This document shows, one piece after another, positions 19,538 to 30,423 of a stretch of DNA of 64,000 bases. The position numbers and the translations under genes were made by a program. Position 1 is the first letter of the stretch, and every line of letters starts with the position of its first letter. The notes below the pieces were generated by a model that saw nothing but the letters and a program-made list of their open reading frames with translations, was not told the DNA's origin and searched no databases. Source of the DNA: Dysgonamonadaceae bacterium (GTDB lineage: Bacteria > Bacteroidota > Bacteroidia > Bacteroidales > Dysgonomonadaceae); assembly GCA_031254645.1 (NCBI GenBank), contig JAIRUA010000017.1:182545-246544 (forward strand), given 5' to 3'.

Positions 19538-19633
19538 TATGTTTAGTTGTTTAGTTGATTATTTGCTTATTTGTTTAGTTGGCTTGTTGAACTCGCAACA
19601 AATAACCAAATCAACAAATCAACAAATCACCAT
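19538..19633 (-). repeat. Word-rich inverted repeat between infA and rpmJ
   Basis: A 96-base spacer with gtttagttg/ttatttg words on the left and caaataaccaaatcaacaaatcaac on the right, which form an imperfect hairpin. No gene. Same style as the repeats at 18500 and 31060. Confidence 0.5.
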
Positions 19634-19852
19634 TTATTTATATCTAAATGAGATTCTTCCTTTCGATAAATCGTAAGGCGACATTTCAACCTTAACCCTG
19701 TCTCCCGGTAAGATGCGAATGTAGTGCATACGCATTTTTCCCGAAATGTGAGCCGTGATTTCGTGCCCATTTTCCAATTCTACGCGGAACATTGCATTTG
19801 ACAATGCTTCTACAATTGTTCCATCTTGCTCAATTGCTGACTGTTTTGCCAT
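19634..19852 (-). CDS. infA: Translation initiation factor IF-1
   Basis: 72 residues, starting [17 protein letters not shown] and with an OB fold ([20 protein letters not shown]). The open frame continues 50 codons upstream through the end of map, but family length and the MAKQSAI start fix the ATG at 19852. It lies 7 bases after map. IF-1 blocks the A site during initiation. Confidence 0.98.
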   Translation of the reverse strand: MAKQSAIEQDGTIVEALSNAMFRVELENGHEITAHISGKMRMHYIRILPGDRVKVEMSPYDLSKGRISFRYK

Positions 19853-19859
19853 TAATGAC

Positions 19860-20651
19860 TTACTTTTTATAAAGTTGAGATTCGTGAATAAATTCAAATG
19901 TCGATAAAATATCAGCTCTTCCATTTCGGATAGCAACTGTATGTTCAAAGTGAGCCGAAGGCTTGCGATCTTTCGTTCGCACCGTCCAACCATCATTTTC
20001 AAACACTACGTTTTTACTGCCCATATTAATCATCGGTTCAATAGCGAAACACATTCCGTTCTTAATGAGCGAACCTATTCCACGCCGTCCGTAATTAGGT
20101 ACTTCGGGAGCTTCGTGCATATTCCGCCCTATTCCGTGCCCTACCATTTCGCGAACAACAGTAAATCCGTTTGCTTCGCAATATGTCTGTATGGCAAAAC
20201 CAATGTCTCCCACCCTATTATCTTCTTGTGCCTGTTCAATGCCTTTGTAAAGTGATTCTTTGGTAACACGAAGTAACTTCTTTATCGCTTCGTCTACTTC
20301 GCCCACACAGAAAGTATAAGCCGAATCCCCACAAAAACCATTCTTTTGTGTACCACAGTCAATCGATACAATATCACCTTCTTGCAAAGGCTTATCATTC
20401 GGAATGCCGTGTACCACAGCTTCATTCACAGAAGTACAAATCGAATTAGGAAAACCGCCGTATCCTAAGAAAGATGGAATAGCACCGTGATCTCTGATAA
20501 ACTTTTCTGCGATTTGATCAAGTTGCAGCGTTGTAACACCCGGTTTGATGTGCTTTGACAATTCACCGAGTGTCATTCCAACCAAACGGTTGGCTTCACG
20601 CATCAACTCAATTTCTTCATCGGTTTTCAGTATAATCACTTTACTACTCAT
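19860..20651 (-). CDS. map: Methionine aminopeptidase, type I
   Basis: 263 residues. It removes the starting methionine from new proteins. The dinuclear metal ligands are visible in [16 protein letters not shown] (two Asp), [12 protein letters not shown] (His), FAIEPMIN (Glu) and [10 protein letters not shown] (Glu). It follows secY by 26 bases, a common order in Bacteroidota. Confidence 0.98.
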   Translation of the reverse strand: MSSKVIILKTDEEIELMREANRLVGMTLGELSKHIKPGVTTLQLDQIAEKFIRDHGAIPSFLGYGGFPNSICTSVNEAVVHGIPNDKPLQEGDIVSIDCGTQKNGFCGDSAYTFCVGEVDEAIKKLLRVTKESLYKGIEQAQEDNRVGDIGFAIQTYCEANGFTVVREMVGHGIGRNMHEAPEVPNYGRRGIGSLIKNGMCFAIEPMINMGSKNVVFENDGWTVRTKDRKPSAHFEHTVAIRNGRADILSTFEFIHESQLYKK

Positions 20652-20677
20652 CTACCAACTGAATCTATTCTTTTTTC

Positions 20678-22003
20678 TTAATAAGCAGCTATCGAACCTG
20701 TTCTACCTTTTATTTTGGCTCCCGATTTGAGGAAACCATCATAATGGCGCATCAACAAGTGGCTCTCTACCTGTTGCAGTGTATCTAAAACCACCCCAAC
20801 AAGAATCAGCAACGATGTACCTCCAAAGAACTGAGCAAATTGTGAGTTTACACCCGCCATACTTGCAAAAACAGGTAAAATCGCGATGAGAGCCAGCGCA
20901 AAAGAGCCGGGTAATACAAGTCTCGACATTATCGTGTCGATGTATTCAGCCGTCCTTTTACCGGGTTTTACACCCGGAATAAATCCGTTGTTTCGTTTCA
21001 AATCCTCTGCCATTTGTGTGGGATTAATCGTGATTGCCGTATAGAAATACGTAAACGTGATAATCAGCGTAACAAAAATGGCGTTGTACCAGAAACTATT
21101 CGGGTCCATCAATGCCGCCCAAAAACCTCCTCCTTCACGCTGTGCAAAACCTGCAAGTGTGATAGGAATGAACATAATAGCTTGTGCAAAGATGATAGGC
21201 ATCACATTTGCAGCATTCACTTTCAAAGGAATATACTGACGAACACCACCATATTGTTTGTTTCCAACAATACGTTTTGCATATTGCACGGGCACTTTGC
21301 GATTACCTTGTACCATTGCGATACCAAACGCAATAACAGCTACAAGAGCTAACAGTTGGAGTAAAAATATAACAAGATTACTATTTCCTGTCATACTCGC
21401 TTCTATCTGTGCTGCAAACGCGTGCGGTGCACGAGCGATAATACCTATCAAGATGATAAACGAAATACCGTTACCAACACCTTTATCCGTGATACGCTCT
21501 CCGAGCCATAATACGAACATACTACCACCTGCAAGAATGACCGTTGAAGGTAACACCCAATCCCAAAAACCTCCGGGAATAGCTTGTCCTACAGCTCCGT
21601 ATAAGTAAGCAGGACCTTGCACAAGCAAGATTGCTACTGTTAGGAAACGCGTGTACTGATTCATTTTCATTCGTCCGCTTTCGCCTTCACGTTGCATTTT
21701 TTGAAATGCAGGAACGGCAATACCTAACAACTGCATCACAATCGATGCAGAAATGTAAGGCATAATACCAAGTGCGAAAATAGACGCGTTGGAAAACGCA
21801 CCTCCCGAAAACATATCCAGCAAGCCTAACAAGCCACCGCTTGCACTTTGCTGCAAAGCTTCAAGATGCTCGGGATTTATTCCGGGTAGTACCACGAACG
21901 AACCAAACCTAAATATTGCTATAAAAGCAATGGTAATTAGAATCCTCGAACGGAGGTCTTCTATTTTCCATATATTTTTTAATGTTTGTCCAAATGATGC
22001 CAT
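20678..22003 (-). CDS. secY: Preprotein translocase subunit SecY
   Basis: 441 residues with ten hydrophobic segments, the central pore of the Sec translocon. It starts with the usual NIWKIEDLRSRILIT and contains the plug region LLGLLDMFSGGAF. It lies 2 bases after rplO. Confidence 0.98.
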   Translation of the reverse strand: MASFGQTLKNIWKIEDLRSRILITIAFIAIFRFGSFVVLPGINPEHLEALQQSASGGLLGLLDMFSGGAFSNASIFALGIMPYISASIVMQLLGIAVPAFQKMQREGESGRMKMNQYTRFLTVAILLVQGPAYLYGAVGQAIPGGFWDWVLPSTVILAGGSMFVLWLGERITDKGVGNGISFIILIGIIARAPHAFAAQIEASMTGNSNLVIFLLQLLALVAVIAFGIAMVQGNRKVPVQYAKRIVGNKQYGGVRQYIPLKVNAANVMPIIFAQAIMFIPITLAGFAQREGGGFWAALMDPNSFWYNAIFVTLIITFTYFYTAITINPTQMAEDLKRNNGFIPGVKPGKRTAEYIDTIMSRLVLPGSFALALIAILPVFASMAGVNSQFAQFFGGTSLLILVGVVLDTLQQVESHLLMRHYDGFLKSGAKIKGRTGSIAAY

Positions 22004-22005
22004 TC

Positions 22006-22455
22006 TTATTTCAGTTTAACTACGGTTCCACCCGCAGATGTAATTGCTTCTTCGGCTGTTTTAGAGAAAGCGTGTGCTTCAACTTCAAGTTTCGCTGTCA
22101 AGGCACCTTTACCAAGTACTTTGATTTTTGATTTGCGCGAAACAAGACCTGCACCTACCAATGTATCAAGATTGATGGTAGTCAATTGTTGTGCATCAGC
22201 TAATTCTTGCAGTTTCTCCAAATTGATCGCTTTGTACTCTACTCTATTGAGCGGGTTGAATCCGAATTTGGGAACACGACGCTGCAAAGGCATCTGTCCT
22301 CCTTCGAAACCAACTTTTTTTGAATAACCGGATCTTGATTTTTGACCTTTATGTCCTTTTGTAGAAGTACCTCCGCGACCAGAACCTTCACCACGTCCGA
22401 TTCTTTTGCTGCCTTTGGTTGCTCCTGCTGCCGGTTTTAAACTCGATAAATCCAT
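22006..22455 (-). CDS. rplO: 50S ribosomal protein L15
   Basis: 149 residues. It has the Gly/Lys-rich N-terminus (GSKRIGRGEGSGRGGTSTKG, then GHKGQKSRSG) and the QMPLQRRVPKFGF motif. L15 is a late-assembly protein of the large subunit. Confidence 0.98.
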   Translation of the reverse strand: MDLSSLKPAAGATKGSKRIGRGEGSGRGGTSTKGHKGQKSRSGYSKKVGFEGGQMPLQRRVPKFGFNPLNRVEYKAINLEKLQELADAQQLTTINLDTLVGAGLVSRKSKIKVLGKGALTAKLEVEAHAFSKTAEEAITSAGGTVVKLK

Positions 22456-22487
22456 TTCTGTATATTTTTTTTATCGTTTATAACTAA

Positions 22488-22664
22488 TTATTCTACTACC
22501 GTTACAAGGTGGTGTACTTTGCGGATAATCCCTCTGATAGCGGGCGTATCTTTATGCTCCACAACACGGTTCATTTTTCTGAGTCCCAAAGCATCTAACG
22601 CTCTTTTTTGATCTTCTGGACATCCAATTCTGCTCTTCGTCTGTTTTACTTTTATTGTAGCCAT
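22488..22664 (-). CDS. rpmD: 50S ribosomal protein L30
   Basis: A 58-residue protein, read directly from the minus strand: it starts MATIKVKQTKSRIGCPEDQ, has LGLRKMNRVVEHKDTPAIRG, and ends HHLVTVVE. It lies 18 bases after rpsE and 32 before rplO, the standard spc order. Confidence 0.97.
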   Translation of the reverse strand: MATIKVKQTKSRIGCPEDQKRALDALGLRKMNRVVEHKDTPAIRGIIRKVHHLVTVVE

Positions 22665-22682
22665 TTTAGATTCTTCCTTTTA

Positions 22683-23201
22683 TTATCCGTTAAATACTTT
22701 ATCTAAACTCACGCTTCTGTTTTGAGCAACCATTATCGGGTCTCTCAATTCGCAGAGTGCTGTAATAGTAGCTTTCACAAGGTTGTGCGGGTTTGACGAG
22801 CCTTTCGATTTCGCCAATACGTCGGTAATACCAACGCTCTCCAACACAGCACGCATCGCACCCCCTGCTTTTACTCCCGTTCCTGTAAAAGCGGGCTTTA
22901 AGAACACTTCGGCGCCGCCATAACGTGCAATTTGCTCGTGAGGAATTGTTCCTTTATAAACAGGAACTTTCACAAGGTTTTTCTTGGCAGCTTCAACACC
23001 TTTGGCTATTGCCGTAGTCACCTCGCCTGCTTTACCTAACCCCCAACCTATTATACCGTCTTCGTTTCCAACAACTACCATAGCGGCAAATGTGAACGTA
23101 CGTCCACCTTTTGTTACTTTGGTAGTACGGTTAATAGCTACTAAACGATCTTTTAACTCAATATCGTTTGTTGTTTTTACTTTATTATTTACTCCTGTCA
23201 T
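22683..23201 (-). CDS. rpsE: 30S ribosomal protein S5
   Basis: 172 residues with the S5 double-stranded-RNA-binding domain ([23 protein letters not shown] start) and the [13 protein letters not shown] motif. S5 supports decoding accuracy at the mRNA entry site. Confidence 0.98.
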   Translation of the reverse strand: MTGVNNKVKTTNDIELKDRLVAINRTTKVTKGGRTFTFAAMVVVGNEDGIIGWGLGKAGEVTTAIAKGVEAAKKNLVKVPVYKGTIPHEQIARYGGAEVFLKPAFTGTGVKAGGAMRAVLESVGITDVLAKSKGSSNPHNLVKATITALCELRDPIMVAQNRSVSLDKVFNG

Positions 23202-23207
23202 GATCGT

Positions 23208-23552
23208 TTAAAATTTAAGTCCTCCTTTACGAGCGGCTTCTGCCAGTTCTTTGATACGTCCATGATACAAGTAACCGTTACGGTCGAAAACCACTTTTTC
23301 TACTCCGGCTTCTTTTGCGCTTTGCGCAACAAGTTCACCTACTTTGGCAGCCAATTCTTTTTTCGGAAGCTTGTCTTCCAGTTTCAAAGAAGATGCTGAT
23401 GCCAATGTTTTACCGGTAGTATCGTCAATTACTTGTGCATATATTTGTTTATTGCTCCGAAATACGGAAAGACGCGGGCATGCTGTTGTACCGCTTATCT
23501 TACCACGTACACGGGTTTTGATTCTTAATCTTTTTTCTACTTTTGTAAGCAT
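23208..23552 (-). CDS. rplR: 50S ribosomal protein L18
   Basis: 114 residues; basic N-terminus ([17 protein letters not shown]) and the C-terminal [21 protein letters not shown]18 binds 5S rRNA together with L5. Confidence 0.98.
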   Translation of the reverse strand: MLTKVEKRLRIKTRVRGKISGTTACPRLSVFRSNKQIYAQVIDDTTGKTLASASSLKLEDKLPKKELAAKVGELVAQSAKEAGVEKVVFDRNGYLYHGRIKELAEAARKGGLKF

Positions 23553-23571
23553 AGTGATTTCAGTTTACGAA

Positions 23572-24126
23572 TTATTTACCTGCTGTTTTACCTGATTTGC
23601 GACGAATCACTTCACCTACAAACTTGATACCTTTTCCTTTGTAAGGTTCCGGTTTACGGAATGATCTGATTTTAGCACAAACTTGTCCAAGTAATTGTTT
23701 ATCACAAGATTCCAACATAATTAATGGATTCTTGTTTCTCTCCATTTTGGTTTCCACATTGATTTCTTTGGGCAATTGCATAAAGATACTGTGTGTAAAT
23801 CCAAGCGATAATTCGAGAAGATTACCTGTGTTAGTTACACGATAACCAACCCCTACAAGCTCTAATTCTTTTTTGAAACCTTCCGAAACACCAACCATCA
23901 TATTGTTTAGCAACGATCTGTAAAGTCCGTGCATTGCACGATTTTGCTTTTCGTCGTTTGGTCTTGTTACCGTCAATACTCCGTTTTCTACTTCCACTTT
24001 GATAGCGGGATTTACGTGCTGGCTCAATTCGCCTTTCGGACCTTTGAGCGTAATCGTGTTATCTTCGCCCACAGTTACAGAAACTCCGGTGGGCAAGTTG
24101 ATGGGTAATTTACCTATTCTTGACAT
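23572..24126 (-). CDS. rplF: 50S ribosomal protein L6
   Basis: 184 residues with two L6 repeats; MSRIGKLPINLPTGV start and the C-terminal PEPYKGKGIKFVGEVIRRK signature. It sits at the factor-binding side of the 50S subunit. Confidence 0.98.
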   Translation of the reverse strand: MSRIGKLPINLPTGVSVTVGEDNTITLKGPKGELSQHVNPAIKVEVENGVLTVTRPNDEKQNRAMHGLYRSLLNNMMVGVSEGFKKELELVGVGYRVTNTGNLLELSLGFTHSIFMQLPKEINVETKMERNKNPLIMLESCDKQLLGQVCAKIRSFRKPEPYKGKGIKFVGEVIRRKSGKTAGK

Positions 24127-24144
24127 ATTATCCTCTCCTTCAAA

Positions 24145-24540
24145 TTAATAAACATAACACAATACTTCTCCGCCAATTTTTTGGACGCGAGCTTCCTTAT
24201 CTGTCATTACTCCTTGTGAAGTAGATAATATGGCAATTCCCAATCCGTTCAATACGCGAGGCATTTCTTTGTATCCTACATATTTACGTAAACCGGGCGA
24301 TGAAATGCGAATCAATTTCTTGATAGCATTCACCTTGTTTACAGGATCGTATTTCAAGGCAACCATAATTTTGCCTTGCGGTCCTTCTTCTACAAACTTA
24401 TAATTAAGAATGTAGCCTTTCTCAAAAAGAATCTTTGTGATGTCTTTTTTGAGATTCGATGCGGGAATTTCTACCACGCGATGTTTCGCTTGGATAGCAT
24501 TTCTCAACCGCGTCAAATAATCTGCTATTGGATCTGTCAT
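24145..24540 (-). CDS. rpsH: 30S ribosomal protein S8
   Basis: 131 residues, starting MTDPIADYLTRLRNA and ending with the S8 signature (LSTSQGVMTDKEAR, GGEVLCYVY). The frame is open 32 codons further upstream but that part lies over the spacer hairpins, so the ATG at 24540 is the start. In other bacteria S8 represses the spc operon. Confidence 0.98.
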   Translation of the reverse strand: MTDPIADYLTRLRNAIQAKHRVVEIPASNLKKDITKILFEKGYILNYKFVEEGPQGKIMVALKYDPVNKVNAIKKLIRISSPGLRKYVGYKEMPRVLNGLGIAILSTSQGVMTDKEARVQKIGGEVLCYVY

Positions 24541-24661
24541 TATAAAAATTTTAAATTGACCCCGTCTTTCGGGGCAATATTTAACAATATAGTTAGGGAT
24601 GACCGGGACGTGTAACACGTGACACAAACTCGCCACTCGTCACACGTCATGTGTCACATTT
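24541..24661 (-). repeat. Hairpin-rich spacer between rpsN and rpsH
   Basis: 121 bases without a gene. It contains a 5-base-pair G+C hairpin ccccg-tcttt-cgggg (24560-24574) and an imperfect inverted repeat built of cacgtgacac/gtgtcac words (24619-24625 with 24651-24657). The position just before rpsH would suit translational control of the lower spc genes, but nothing proves it. Confidence 0.5.
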
Positions 24662-24931
24662 TTACCAACTTGCTTTTTTCACTCCGGGTATCAAGCCTTT
24701 TGATGCCATTTCGCGAAACTGAATACGCGACAAACCAAATTGTCTCATATATCCTTTTGGTCTTCCGGTGATTTTGCAACGATTGTGCGCACGTATCGGC
24801 GACGCGTTTCTCGGAATGGATTGAAGAGCGTCATAATTACCTTCTGCCAAATACTTTGCACGTTTTTCGGCATATTTAGCTATCATTTTTGCTCTTTTTA
24901 CCTCGCGGGCTTTCATTGATTCTTTTGCCAT
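24662..24931 (-). CDS. rpsN: 30S ribosomal protein S14, zinc-free type
   Basis: 89 residues with [20 protein letters not shown] and [11 protein letters not shown]. Only one cysteine is present, so it is the long C-minus form. It lies 3 bases after rplE. Confidence 0.98.
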   Translation of the reverse strand: MAKESMKAREVKRAKMIAKYAEKRAKYLAEGNYDALQSIPRNASPIRAHNRCKITGRPKGYMRQFGLSRIQFREMASKGLIPGVKKASW

Positions 24932-24934
24932 TTC

Positions 24935-25498
24935 TTACTGATTTTTTGATTCTGTTTTGAACGGTAATCCGAATGCTTTTAAGAGTGCATAGCCTTCTTC
25001 GTCGGTTTTGGCACTTGTTACAAAGGTAATATTCATACCCAAGAGGCGAGAAATATTATCGATGTTGATTTCGGGGAAGATAATTTGCTCATCGATTCCC
25101 ATCGTATAGTTACCTCTTCCGTCGAGTTTGCTTTCAATTCCCTTGAAGTCGCGAATACGGGGCAGAGCCACGCGTACGAGTCTTTCAAGGAATTCATACA
25201 TCTTGTCATGACGCAATGTTACGCGAACACCGATGGGCATTTTTTTACGAAGTTTGAAGTTCGAAATGTCCTTCCGGGATACCGTTTGTACGGCTTTTTG
25301 TCCGGTAATTGTGGTCATTTCGTTAATCGCTGTATCGATGATTTTTTTATCAGCTACAGCAATACCCAAACCTTGATTGAGAACAATCTTTTCGAGTTTT
25401 GGTACTTGCATTACCGATTCGTAAGCGAACTCTTTCATCAATATGGGGACGATACGTTCTTTGTAATCGTCTTTCATATTTACTTTCAACGTACTCAT
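24935..25498 (-). CDS. rplE: 50S ribosomal protein L5
   Basis: 187 residues; contains [32 protein letters not shown] and [20 protein letters not shown]5 binds 5S rRNA and contacts P-site tRNA. Its ATG overlaps the rplX stop by one base (TAATG), a sign of coupled translation. Confidence 0.98.
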   Translation of the reverse strand: MSTLKVNMKDDYKERIVPILMKEFAYESVMQVPKLEKIVLNQGLGIAVADKKIIDTAINEMTTITGQKAVQTVSRKDISNFKLRKKMPIGVRVTLRHDKMYEFLERLVRVALPRIRDFKGIESKLDGRGNYTMGIDEQIIFPEINIDNISRLLGMNITFVTSAKTDEEGYALLKAFGLPFKTESKNQ

Positions 25499-25815
25499 TA
25501 AATTTCCTCCCCTGATTTTTTAGCGTAACGCACTAATTTACCTTTACTGTTTTCTTTTCTACCAATGCGGGTTGGTTTGCCTGTTTTAGGGTCAACCGGA
25601 TTCAAATTTGAAATATGAATAGATGCTTCTTTTTTTTCAATGCCTCCATTCGGGCTTTTTGCATTGGGTTTTGTATGTTTCGATATAATGTTTACGCCTT
25701 CAACAACCGCGCGGTTCTTGTCAACTAACACCTCAAGCACTCGACCGGTTTTACCCTTGTCAACACCTGTGTTTACAAACACTATATCGCCTTTTTTAAT
25801 ATGTAATTTACTCAT
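25498..25815 (-). CDS. rplX: 50S ribosomal protein L24
   Basis: 105 residues with a KOW motif ([20 protein letters not shown]) and [20 protein letters not shown]24 starts assembly of the 50S subunit. Confidence 0.98.
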   Translation of the reverse strand: MSKLHIKKGDIVFVNTGVDKGKTGRVLEVLVDKNRAVVEGVNIISKHTKPNAKSPNGGIEKKEASIHISNLNPVDPKTGKPTRIGRKENSKGKLVRYAKKSGEEI

Positions 25816-25836
25816 TGCCTGTGATTGTTTTATAGA

Positions 25837-26202
25837 TTATAATACTTCAGGGGCTAACGAAACAATCTTCATATTCGTAGCGCGAAGTTCACGGGCAACG
25901 GGTCCAAAAATACGGCTTCCGCGCAAATCTCCACCGTTGTTCAATAGAACGCAGGCATTGTCGTCGAAACGTATGTAGGAACCATCGGCACGGCGAATTT
26001 CTTTTTTCGTACGAACGATAATTGCTCTTGTTACTGTACCTTTCTTAATATCACTCGAAGGGATTGCGCTTTTTACGGTTACAACAATAGTGTCGCCGAT
26101 AGAAGCGTAACGTCTCCCTGTTCCGCCCAGTACTCTAATACAGAGGCATTCTTTCGCACCGCTGTTATCGGTAACGTTTAGTCTTGATTCTGCTTGTATC
26201 AT
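25837..26202 (-). CDS. rplN: 50S ribosomal protein L14
   Basis: 121 residues: [20 protein letters not shown] start, [13 protein letters not shown] near the end. L14 forms an intersubunit bridge. It is 1 base from rpsQ. Confidence 0.98.
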   Translation of the reverse strand: MIQAESRLNVTDNSGAKECLCIRVLGGTGRRYASIGDTIVVTVKSAIPSSDIKKGTVTRAIIVRTKKEIRRADGSYIRFDDNACVLLNNGGDLRGSRIFGPVARELRATNMKIVSLAPEVL

Positions 26203-26203
26203 C

Positions 26204-26461
26204 TTACTTAGCCCTTTCTATTACTTCAACCACTCTCCATCTCTTTGTTTTCGACAAAGGACGGGTTTCCATTATACGCACTGTATCACCGATGTTACAG
26301 TCGTTTTTCTCATCGTGGGCGTGAAATTTCTTCGTTTTATTAACGAATTTCCCATATATAGGGTGTTTCTCTTTCCATTTTACAGCTACCGTAATGGTTT
26401 TTTCCATCTTGTTGCTGAAAACGACCCCAATTCTTTCTTTTCTTAAATTTCTCGTTTCCAT
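26204..26461 (-). CDS. rpsQ: 30S ribosomal protein S17
   Basis: 85 residues with an OB fold: [16 protein letters not shown] and [20 protein letters not shown]17 is a primary 16S-binding protein. Confidence 0.98.
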   Translation of the reverse strand: METRNLRKERIGVVFSNKMEKTITVAVKWKEKHPIYGKFVNKTKKFHAHDEKNDCNIGDTVRIMETRPLSKTKRWRVVEVIERAK

Positions 26462-26470
26462 TCTATGTTA

Positions 26471-26674
26471 TTAATCTTTTTTCAGTTCTCTTGCGCGTAG
26501 TTCAGTGTTGATACGTGCAATATTTCTGCGTTTTGTCTTTAACGAACCTGAATTATCGAGCGGTGTGATAGTATGATTGATACTCAGTTGGTTCAATGAA
26601 AACTTCTCAGCATCTAATCTCTCTTTCAAGTCTTTGTCAGACAGTTCTCTGTATTCTTCTTTTTTCTGCTTCAT
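26471..26674 (-). CDS. rpmC: 50S ribosomal protein L29
   Basis: 67 residues, two helices: YRELSDKDLKERLDAEKFSL and RRNIARINTELRAREL. It sits near the peptide exit tunnel. Confidence 0.97.
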   Translation of the reverse strand: MKQKKEEYRELSDKDLKERLDAEKFSLNQLSINHTITPLDNSGSLKTKRRNIARINTELRARELKKD

Positions 26675-26679
26675 CTTTT

Positions 26680-27111
26680 TTACGATTTTTGATCATAGTC
26701 ATAATCTCTTCTTACTATAAACTTTGTCGTAACCGGCAATTTTTGAGCTGCCAAGCGCAAAGCTTCCTTAGCCACATCAAAGGGCACACCTTCGATTTCA
26801 AATATTATTCTTCCGGGCGTAACAGGTGCTACGAATCCTTCCGGATTACCTTTACCCTTACCCATACGCACTTCGGCGGGCTTTTTTGTAATCGGCTTAT
26901 CGGGGAAAATACGTACCCAAACTTGTCCTTGACGTTGCATATAGCGCGTTACGGCGATACGAGCAGCTTCAATTTGACGTCCGGTAATCCATTTAGATTG
27001 CAATGATTTTATCCCAAAAGAACCGAATGACAGCTCGTTTCCGCGTCCGGCAATGCCTTTCATACGACCTTTTTGCTGTCTTCTGAATTTTGTTTTCTTC
27101 GGTTGTAACAT
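26680..27111 (-). CDS. rplP: 50S ribosomal protein L16
   Basis: 143 residues: [19 protein letters not shown] start, [19 protein letters not shown] and [17 protein letters not shown]16 is needed for A-site tRNA placement. It is 12 bases after rpsC. Confidence 0.98.
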   Translation of the reverse strand: MLQPKKTKFRRQQKGRMKGIAGRGNELSFGSFGIKSLQSKWITGRQIEAARIAVTRYMQRQGQVWVRIFPDKPITKKPAEVRMGKGKGNPEGFVAPVTPGRIIFEIEGVPFDVAKEALRLAAQKLPVTTKFIVRRDYDYDQKS

Positions 27112-27123
27112 ATTCTCCTACTG

Positions 27124-27909
27124 TTAAGCGTTTTTATTGTTTCTTCTGCTGTTATTGTTTCTTCTGCCGTCACCACGTCTGTCATTGCCGCCGCGTTCTC
27201 CGCGTTCACCACGAGGACGGTCGCCGCCACCACGTGAATGACCACTGTCTTTCGATGCTGCAAACGAAGGAGCAAGGTCTTTCTTACCATACACTTCGCC
27301 ACGGCAAATCCACACTTTGATACCGATTAATCCCACTTTTGTAAGTGCCTCTGCCTGCGCATAATCAATATCGGCACGGAATGTATGTAAAGGAGTACGT
27401 CCTTCTTTGTACATTTCCGAACGTGCCATTTCAGCACCGTTCAAACGTCCGGATATTTGGATTTTGATACCTTCGGCTCCCATTCTCATTGTGGAGGCGA
27501 TTGCCATTTTAATGGCACGGCGATACGCAATCTTACCTTCGATTTGGCGAGCTACGTTGTTAGCTACGATAATCGCATCTAATTCCGGCTTTTTAATCTC
27601 GAATACATTAATCTGTATTTCTTTATCGGTAATTCTCTTTAATTCTTCTTTCAGTTTATCAATATCCTGTCCGCCTTTTCCGATGATGATACCGGGGCGT
27701 GCGGTACAGATAGTGATTGTAACCAATTTTAATGTTCTCTCAATTACAATGCGAGATACACTTGCTTTGGCAAGACGGGCATTCAAATATGTACGAATTT
27801 TGCTGTCTTCGAGCAAAGTATCGCCATAATTGTCTCCGCCATACCAATTTGAGTCCCATCCTTTGATGATTCCCAAACGATTTGCTATCGGATTTACTTT
27901 TTGTCCCAT
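27124..27909 (-). CDS. rpsC: 30S ribosomal protein S3 with Arg/Gly/Asn tail
   Basis: 261 residues. A KH domain contains [17 protein letters not shown] (about 72-88), and the C-terminal S3 domain reads [15 protein letters not shown]. After about residue 230 there is a low-complexity tail rich in Arg, Gly, Asp and Asn ([18 protein letters not shown]). S3 lines the mRNA entry channel and has helicase activity; the tail could add RNA contacts. Confidence 0.98.
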   Translation of the reverse strand: MGQKVNPIANRLGIIKGWDSNWYGGDNYGDTLLEDSKIRTYLNARLAKASVSRIVIERTLKLVTITICTARPGIIIGKGGQDIDKLKEELKRITDKEIQINVFEIKKPELDAIIVANNVARQIEGKIAYRRAIKMAIASTMRMGAEGIKIQISGRLNGAEMARSEMYKEGRTPLHTFRADIDYAQAEALTKVGLIGIKVWICRGEVYGKKDLAPSFAASKDSGHSRGGGDRPRGERGERGGNDRRGDGRRNNNSRRNNKNA

Positions 27910-27914
27910 CTTAC

Positions 27915-28325
27915 TTAATTTTGTTCTTGTTCTTTTTTGAATGTATCTACCACGATTGTAACGTGATTTGAACGTTTGCGAATTCTGTATCCGCGCCCTT
28001 GTGGAGCGGGACGAAGACGTTTCAACATTGAACCTCCGTCAACAGCTATCGTTTTGATATATAATTCGCCTGTTTCGGCTTTACGCTCGTTTTTTTGCTC
28101 CCAGTTGGCAATAGCGGAAAGCAATAGTTTCTCAACTTTACTTGACGCTTCTTTGTTGGAAAATTTCAAAACGCCTAATGCTCTGAATACTTCCATTCCG
28201 CGAACCATATCGGCTACAAGACGCATTTTTCGGGGCGAGCTCGGAACATTATTCAAAACAGCTAAGGAAATATCCTTGCGGTTCTCTTTTCTTTGTTCGG
28301 CTGCTATTTTTTTTCTTCTACCCAT
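27915..28325 (-). CDS. rplV: 50S ribosomal protein L22
   Basis: 136 residues; [20 protein letters not shown] and the tip loop [19 protein letters not shown] that reaches into the exit tunnel. Confidence 0.98.
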   Translation of the reverse strand: MGRRKKIAAEQRKENRKDISLAVLNNVPSSPRKMRLVADMVRGMEVFRALGVLKFSNKEASSKVEKLLLSAIANWEQKNERKAETGELYIKTIAVDGGSMLKRLRPAPQGRGYRIRKRSNHVTIVVDTFKKEQEQN

Positions 28326-28360
28326 TTTTCTATTATTCTTTATTCGTTAAGCGCCTGATT

Positions 28361-28630
28361 TTATTTTTTACGGTTACCCGAATGTCCGCGGAACGTACGA
28401 GTTAGCGCGAATTCTCCAAGTTTATGTCCAACCATATTTTCTGTAACGTACACGGGAATAAATTTATTTCCGTTGTGTACAGCGATGGTATGACCAACAA
28501 AATCAGGGGAAATCATAGAAGCACGTGCCCACGTTTTAACGACTGCTTTTTTGCCGCTGTCGTTCATTGCGTGCACTTTTTTCTCTAATTTCAGATTGAT
28601 ATACGGACCTTTTTTTAATGATCTGCTCAT
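28361..28630 (-). CDS. rpsS: 30S ribosomal protein S19
   Basis: 89 residues: [19 protein letters not shown] and [16 protein letters not shown]. It forms a head complex with S13. Confidence 0.98.
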   Translation of the reverse strand: MSRSLKKGPYINLKLEKKVHAMNDSGKKAVVKTWARASMISPDFVGHTIAVHNGNKFIPVYVTENMVGHKLGEFALTRTFRGHSGNRKK

Positions 28631-28652
28631 AGTTGTTTATTAATTAATCAGA

Positions 28653-29480
28653 TTACTTCTTTTTTCTTCTTTCTACGATGTATTTAGAAGAATGTTTTTT
28701 CGGGGCTCTTGTTTTCAAGCCTTTTGAATATATGCCTTTGGGCGATCTTGGGTGACCTCCTGACGCCTTTCCTTCACCTCCACCCATCGGGTGATCAACA
28801 GGGTTTTTAACAACCCCGCGCACGTGCGGACGACGACCGAGCCAACGAGAACGACCGGCTTTACCTGATTTTTCTAGAGCGTGGTCTGAATTACCAACTG
28901 CGCCAATAGTAGCTTTACACGCTGAAAGAATTTTGCGAACTTCGCCCGAAGGCATTTTGATAATTGCATAGCTTCCTTCACGAGATACCAACTGTGCAAA
29001 AGTTCCGGCAGAGCGTGCCATTTTCGCACCTTGTCCGGGACGTAATTCGATGTTATGAATTACCGTACCGATAGGAATTACCGATAATGGAAGTGCATTT
29101 CCTACTTCGGGGGCAGCTTCTGCTCCCGACATCACTGTGGTGCCAACCTGTAGTCCGTTGGGCGCAAGAATATACGTTTTCTCACCGTTTGCATAATAAA
29201 GCAACGCGATACGCGCCGAACGGTTTGGGTCATATTCTATTGTTTTCACAACGGCAGGAATACCATCATTTTTTCTCTTGAAGTCGATAAATCTGTAACG
29301 TTTTTTGTGACCGCCACCAAGGTAACCCATAGTCATTTTACCTTGATTGTTACGACCACCAGACGCTTTTTTACCAACAACAAGAGATTTTTCCGGTACG
29401 CCTGAAGTGATGTTATCAAACGAACCGATAATCTTGTGTCTTTGCCCCGGTGTGGTGGGCTTTAATTTACGTATTGCCAT
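28653..29480 (-). CDS. rplB: 50S ribosomal protein L2
   Basis: 275 residues. It contains [20 protein letters not shown], a central OB/SH3 region, and the conserved [19 protein letters not shown] loop next to the peptidyl-transferase centre. It starts 3 bases after rplW. Confidence 0.99.
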   Translation of the reverse strand: MAIRKLKPTTPGQRHKIIGSFDNITSGVPEKSLVVGKKASGGRNNQGKMTMGYLGGGHKKRYRFIDFKRKNDGIPAVVKTIEYDPNRSARIALLYYANGEKTYILAPNGLQVGTTVMSGAEAAPEVGNALPLSVIPIGTVIHNIELRPGQGAKMARSAGTFAQLVSREGSYAIIKMPSGEVRKILSACKATIGAVGNSDHALEKSGKAGRSRWLGRRPHVRGVVKNPVDHPMGGGEGKASGGHPRSPKGIYSKGLKTRAPKKHSSKYIVERRKKK

Positions 29481-29483
29481 TTT

Positions 29484-29780
29484 TTAAATATTGCTGAATA
29501 AATCAATTGTTTCACCTTGTTTCAAGGTTACAATAGCTTTTTTGAACGATGATGTTTTTCCGTGAATAATTCCGGCTTTTGTATAACGGCTTTTTTTCTT
29601 TCCATCATATTTCATCGTATTTACACTTTCTACGTGTACGTTGTATAGTGCCTCAACTGCGTTTTTGATTTGAACTTTGTTCGCAGAAGGCACAACAATG
29701 AAACCGTAACGATTCTCGAATTTGTCGGTAATCGCGGTTTGCTTCTCTGTAAATATAGGTTTTACTATTACACTTGTCAT
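29484..29780 (-). CDS. rplW: 50S ribosomal protein L23
   Basis: 98 residues: VIVKPIFTEKQTAITDKFEN and YGFIVVPSANKVQIKNAVE. It is the docking site for SRP and trigger factor at the tunnel exit. Confidence 0.97.
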   Translation of the reverse strand: MTSVIVKPIFTEKQTAITDKFENRYGFIVVPSANKVQIKNAVEALYNVHVESVNTMKYDGKKKSRYTKAGIIHGKTSSFKKAIVTLKQGETIDLFSNI

Positions 29781-29792
29781 TGTTTTTTCTCC

Positions 29793-30422
29793 TTATGCTT
29801 TGAATAAATTATCAATCGCAGCCACAGATGATTCCGTAAGCACGAGACTTGCGCAATTCATAATTCCGTATGTATTTATATCTGAGGCAGTTATCACGTT
29901 CACTTTTTCTAAATTTCGAGCCGACAAATATACGTTTTTATTTTGACCCGGCAAAACGAAAAGTGTCTTTTTATCAGCGAGTTGCATTTTTTTTATCAAC
30001 TCTACCAAATTTTTAGTTTTGGGTGTTTCGAAATTGATATCTTCGATGACTACAATAGCATTGTTCTGTGCTTTCAGAGAAAGGGCCGATTTACGAGCCA
30101 ATACTCTCTCTTTTTTGTTGAGTTTGAAGCCATAATCTCTTGGTTTTGGACCGAATACACGTCCACCACCCACCAAAAGAGGCGATTTGATATCACCGCG
30201 ACGAGCACCGCCACCACCTTTTTGTTTGATGAGTTTGCGTGTACTTCCGGCAATTTCGTTTCTCTCTTTCGACTTGTGCGTACCTTGACGCTGGTTAGCC
30301 AAGTAAAGTTTTACGTCTAACCATATAACGTGATTGTTGGGTTCAATTCCGAAAATGGAATCATTGAGTGTTACCTTTTTATCCGTTACCTCTCCTTTGA
30401 TATTATAAATATTTAATTCCAT
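29793..30422 (-). CDS. rplD: 50S ribosomal protein L4
   Basis: 209 residues; the tunnel loop [18 protein letters not shown] and the [20 protein letters not shown] segment identify it. In some bacteria L4 represses the S10 operon. It starts 1 base after rplC. Confidence 0.98.
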   Translation of the reverse strand: MELNIYNIKGEVTDKKVTLNDSIFGIEPNNHVIWLDVKLYLANQRQGTHKSKERNEIAGSTRKLIKQKGGGGARRGDIKSPLLVGGGRVFGPKPRDYGFKLNKKERVLARKSALSLKAQNNAIVVIEDINFETPKTKNLVELIKKMQLADKKTLFVLPGQNKNVYLSARNLEKVNVITASDINTYGIMNCASLVLTESSVAAIDNLFKA

Positions 30423-30423
30423 T

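Noticed and set aside
19853..20002. N-terminal extension of infA
   Set aside because: It overlaps the end of map and IF-1 is 72 residues long in related bacteria.
24541..24636. N-terminal extension of rpsH
   Set aside because: The extra codons run over spacer hairpins and S8 normally starts at MTDPIADYLTR.
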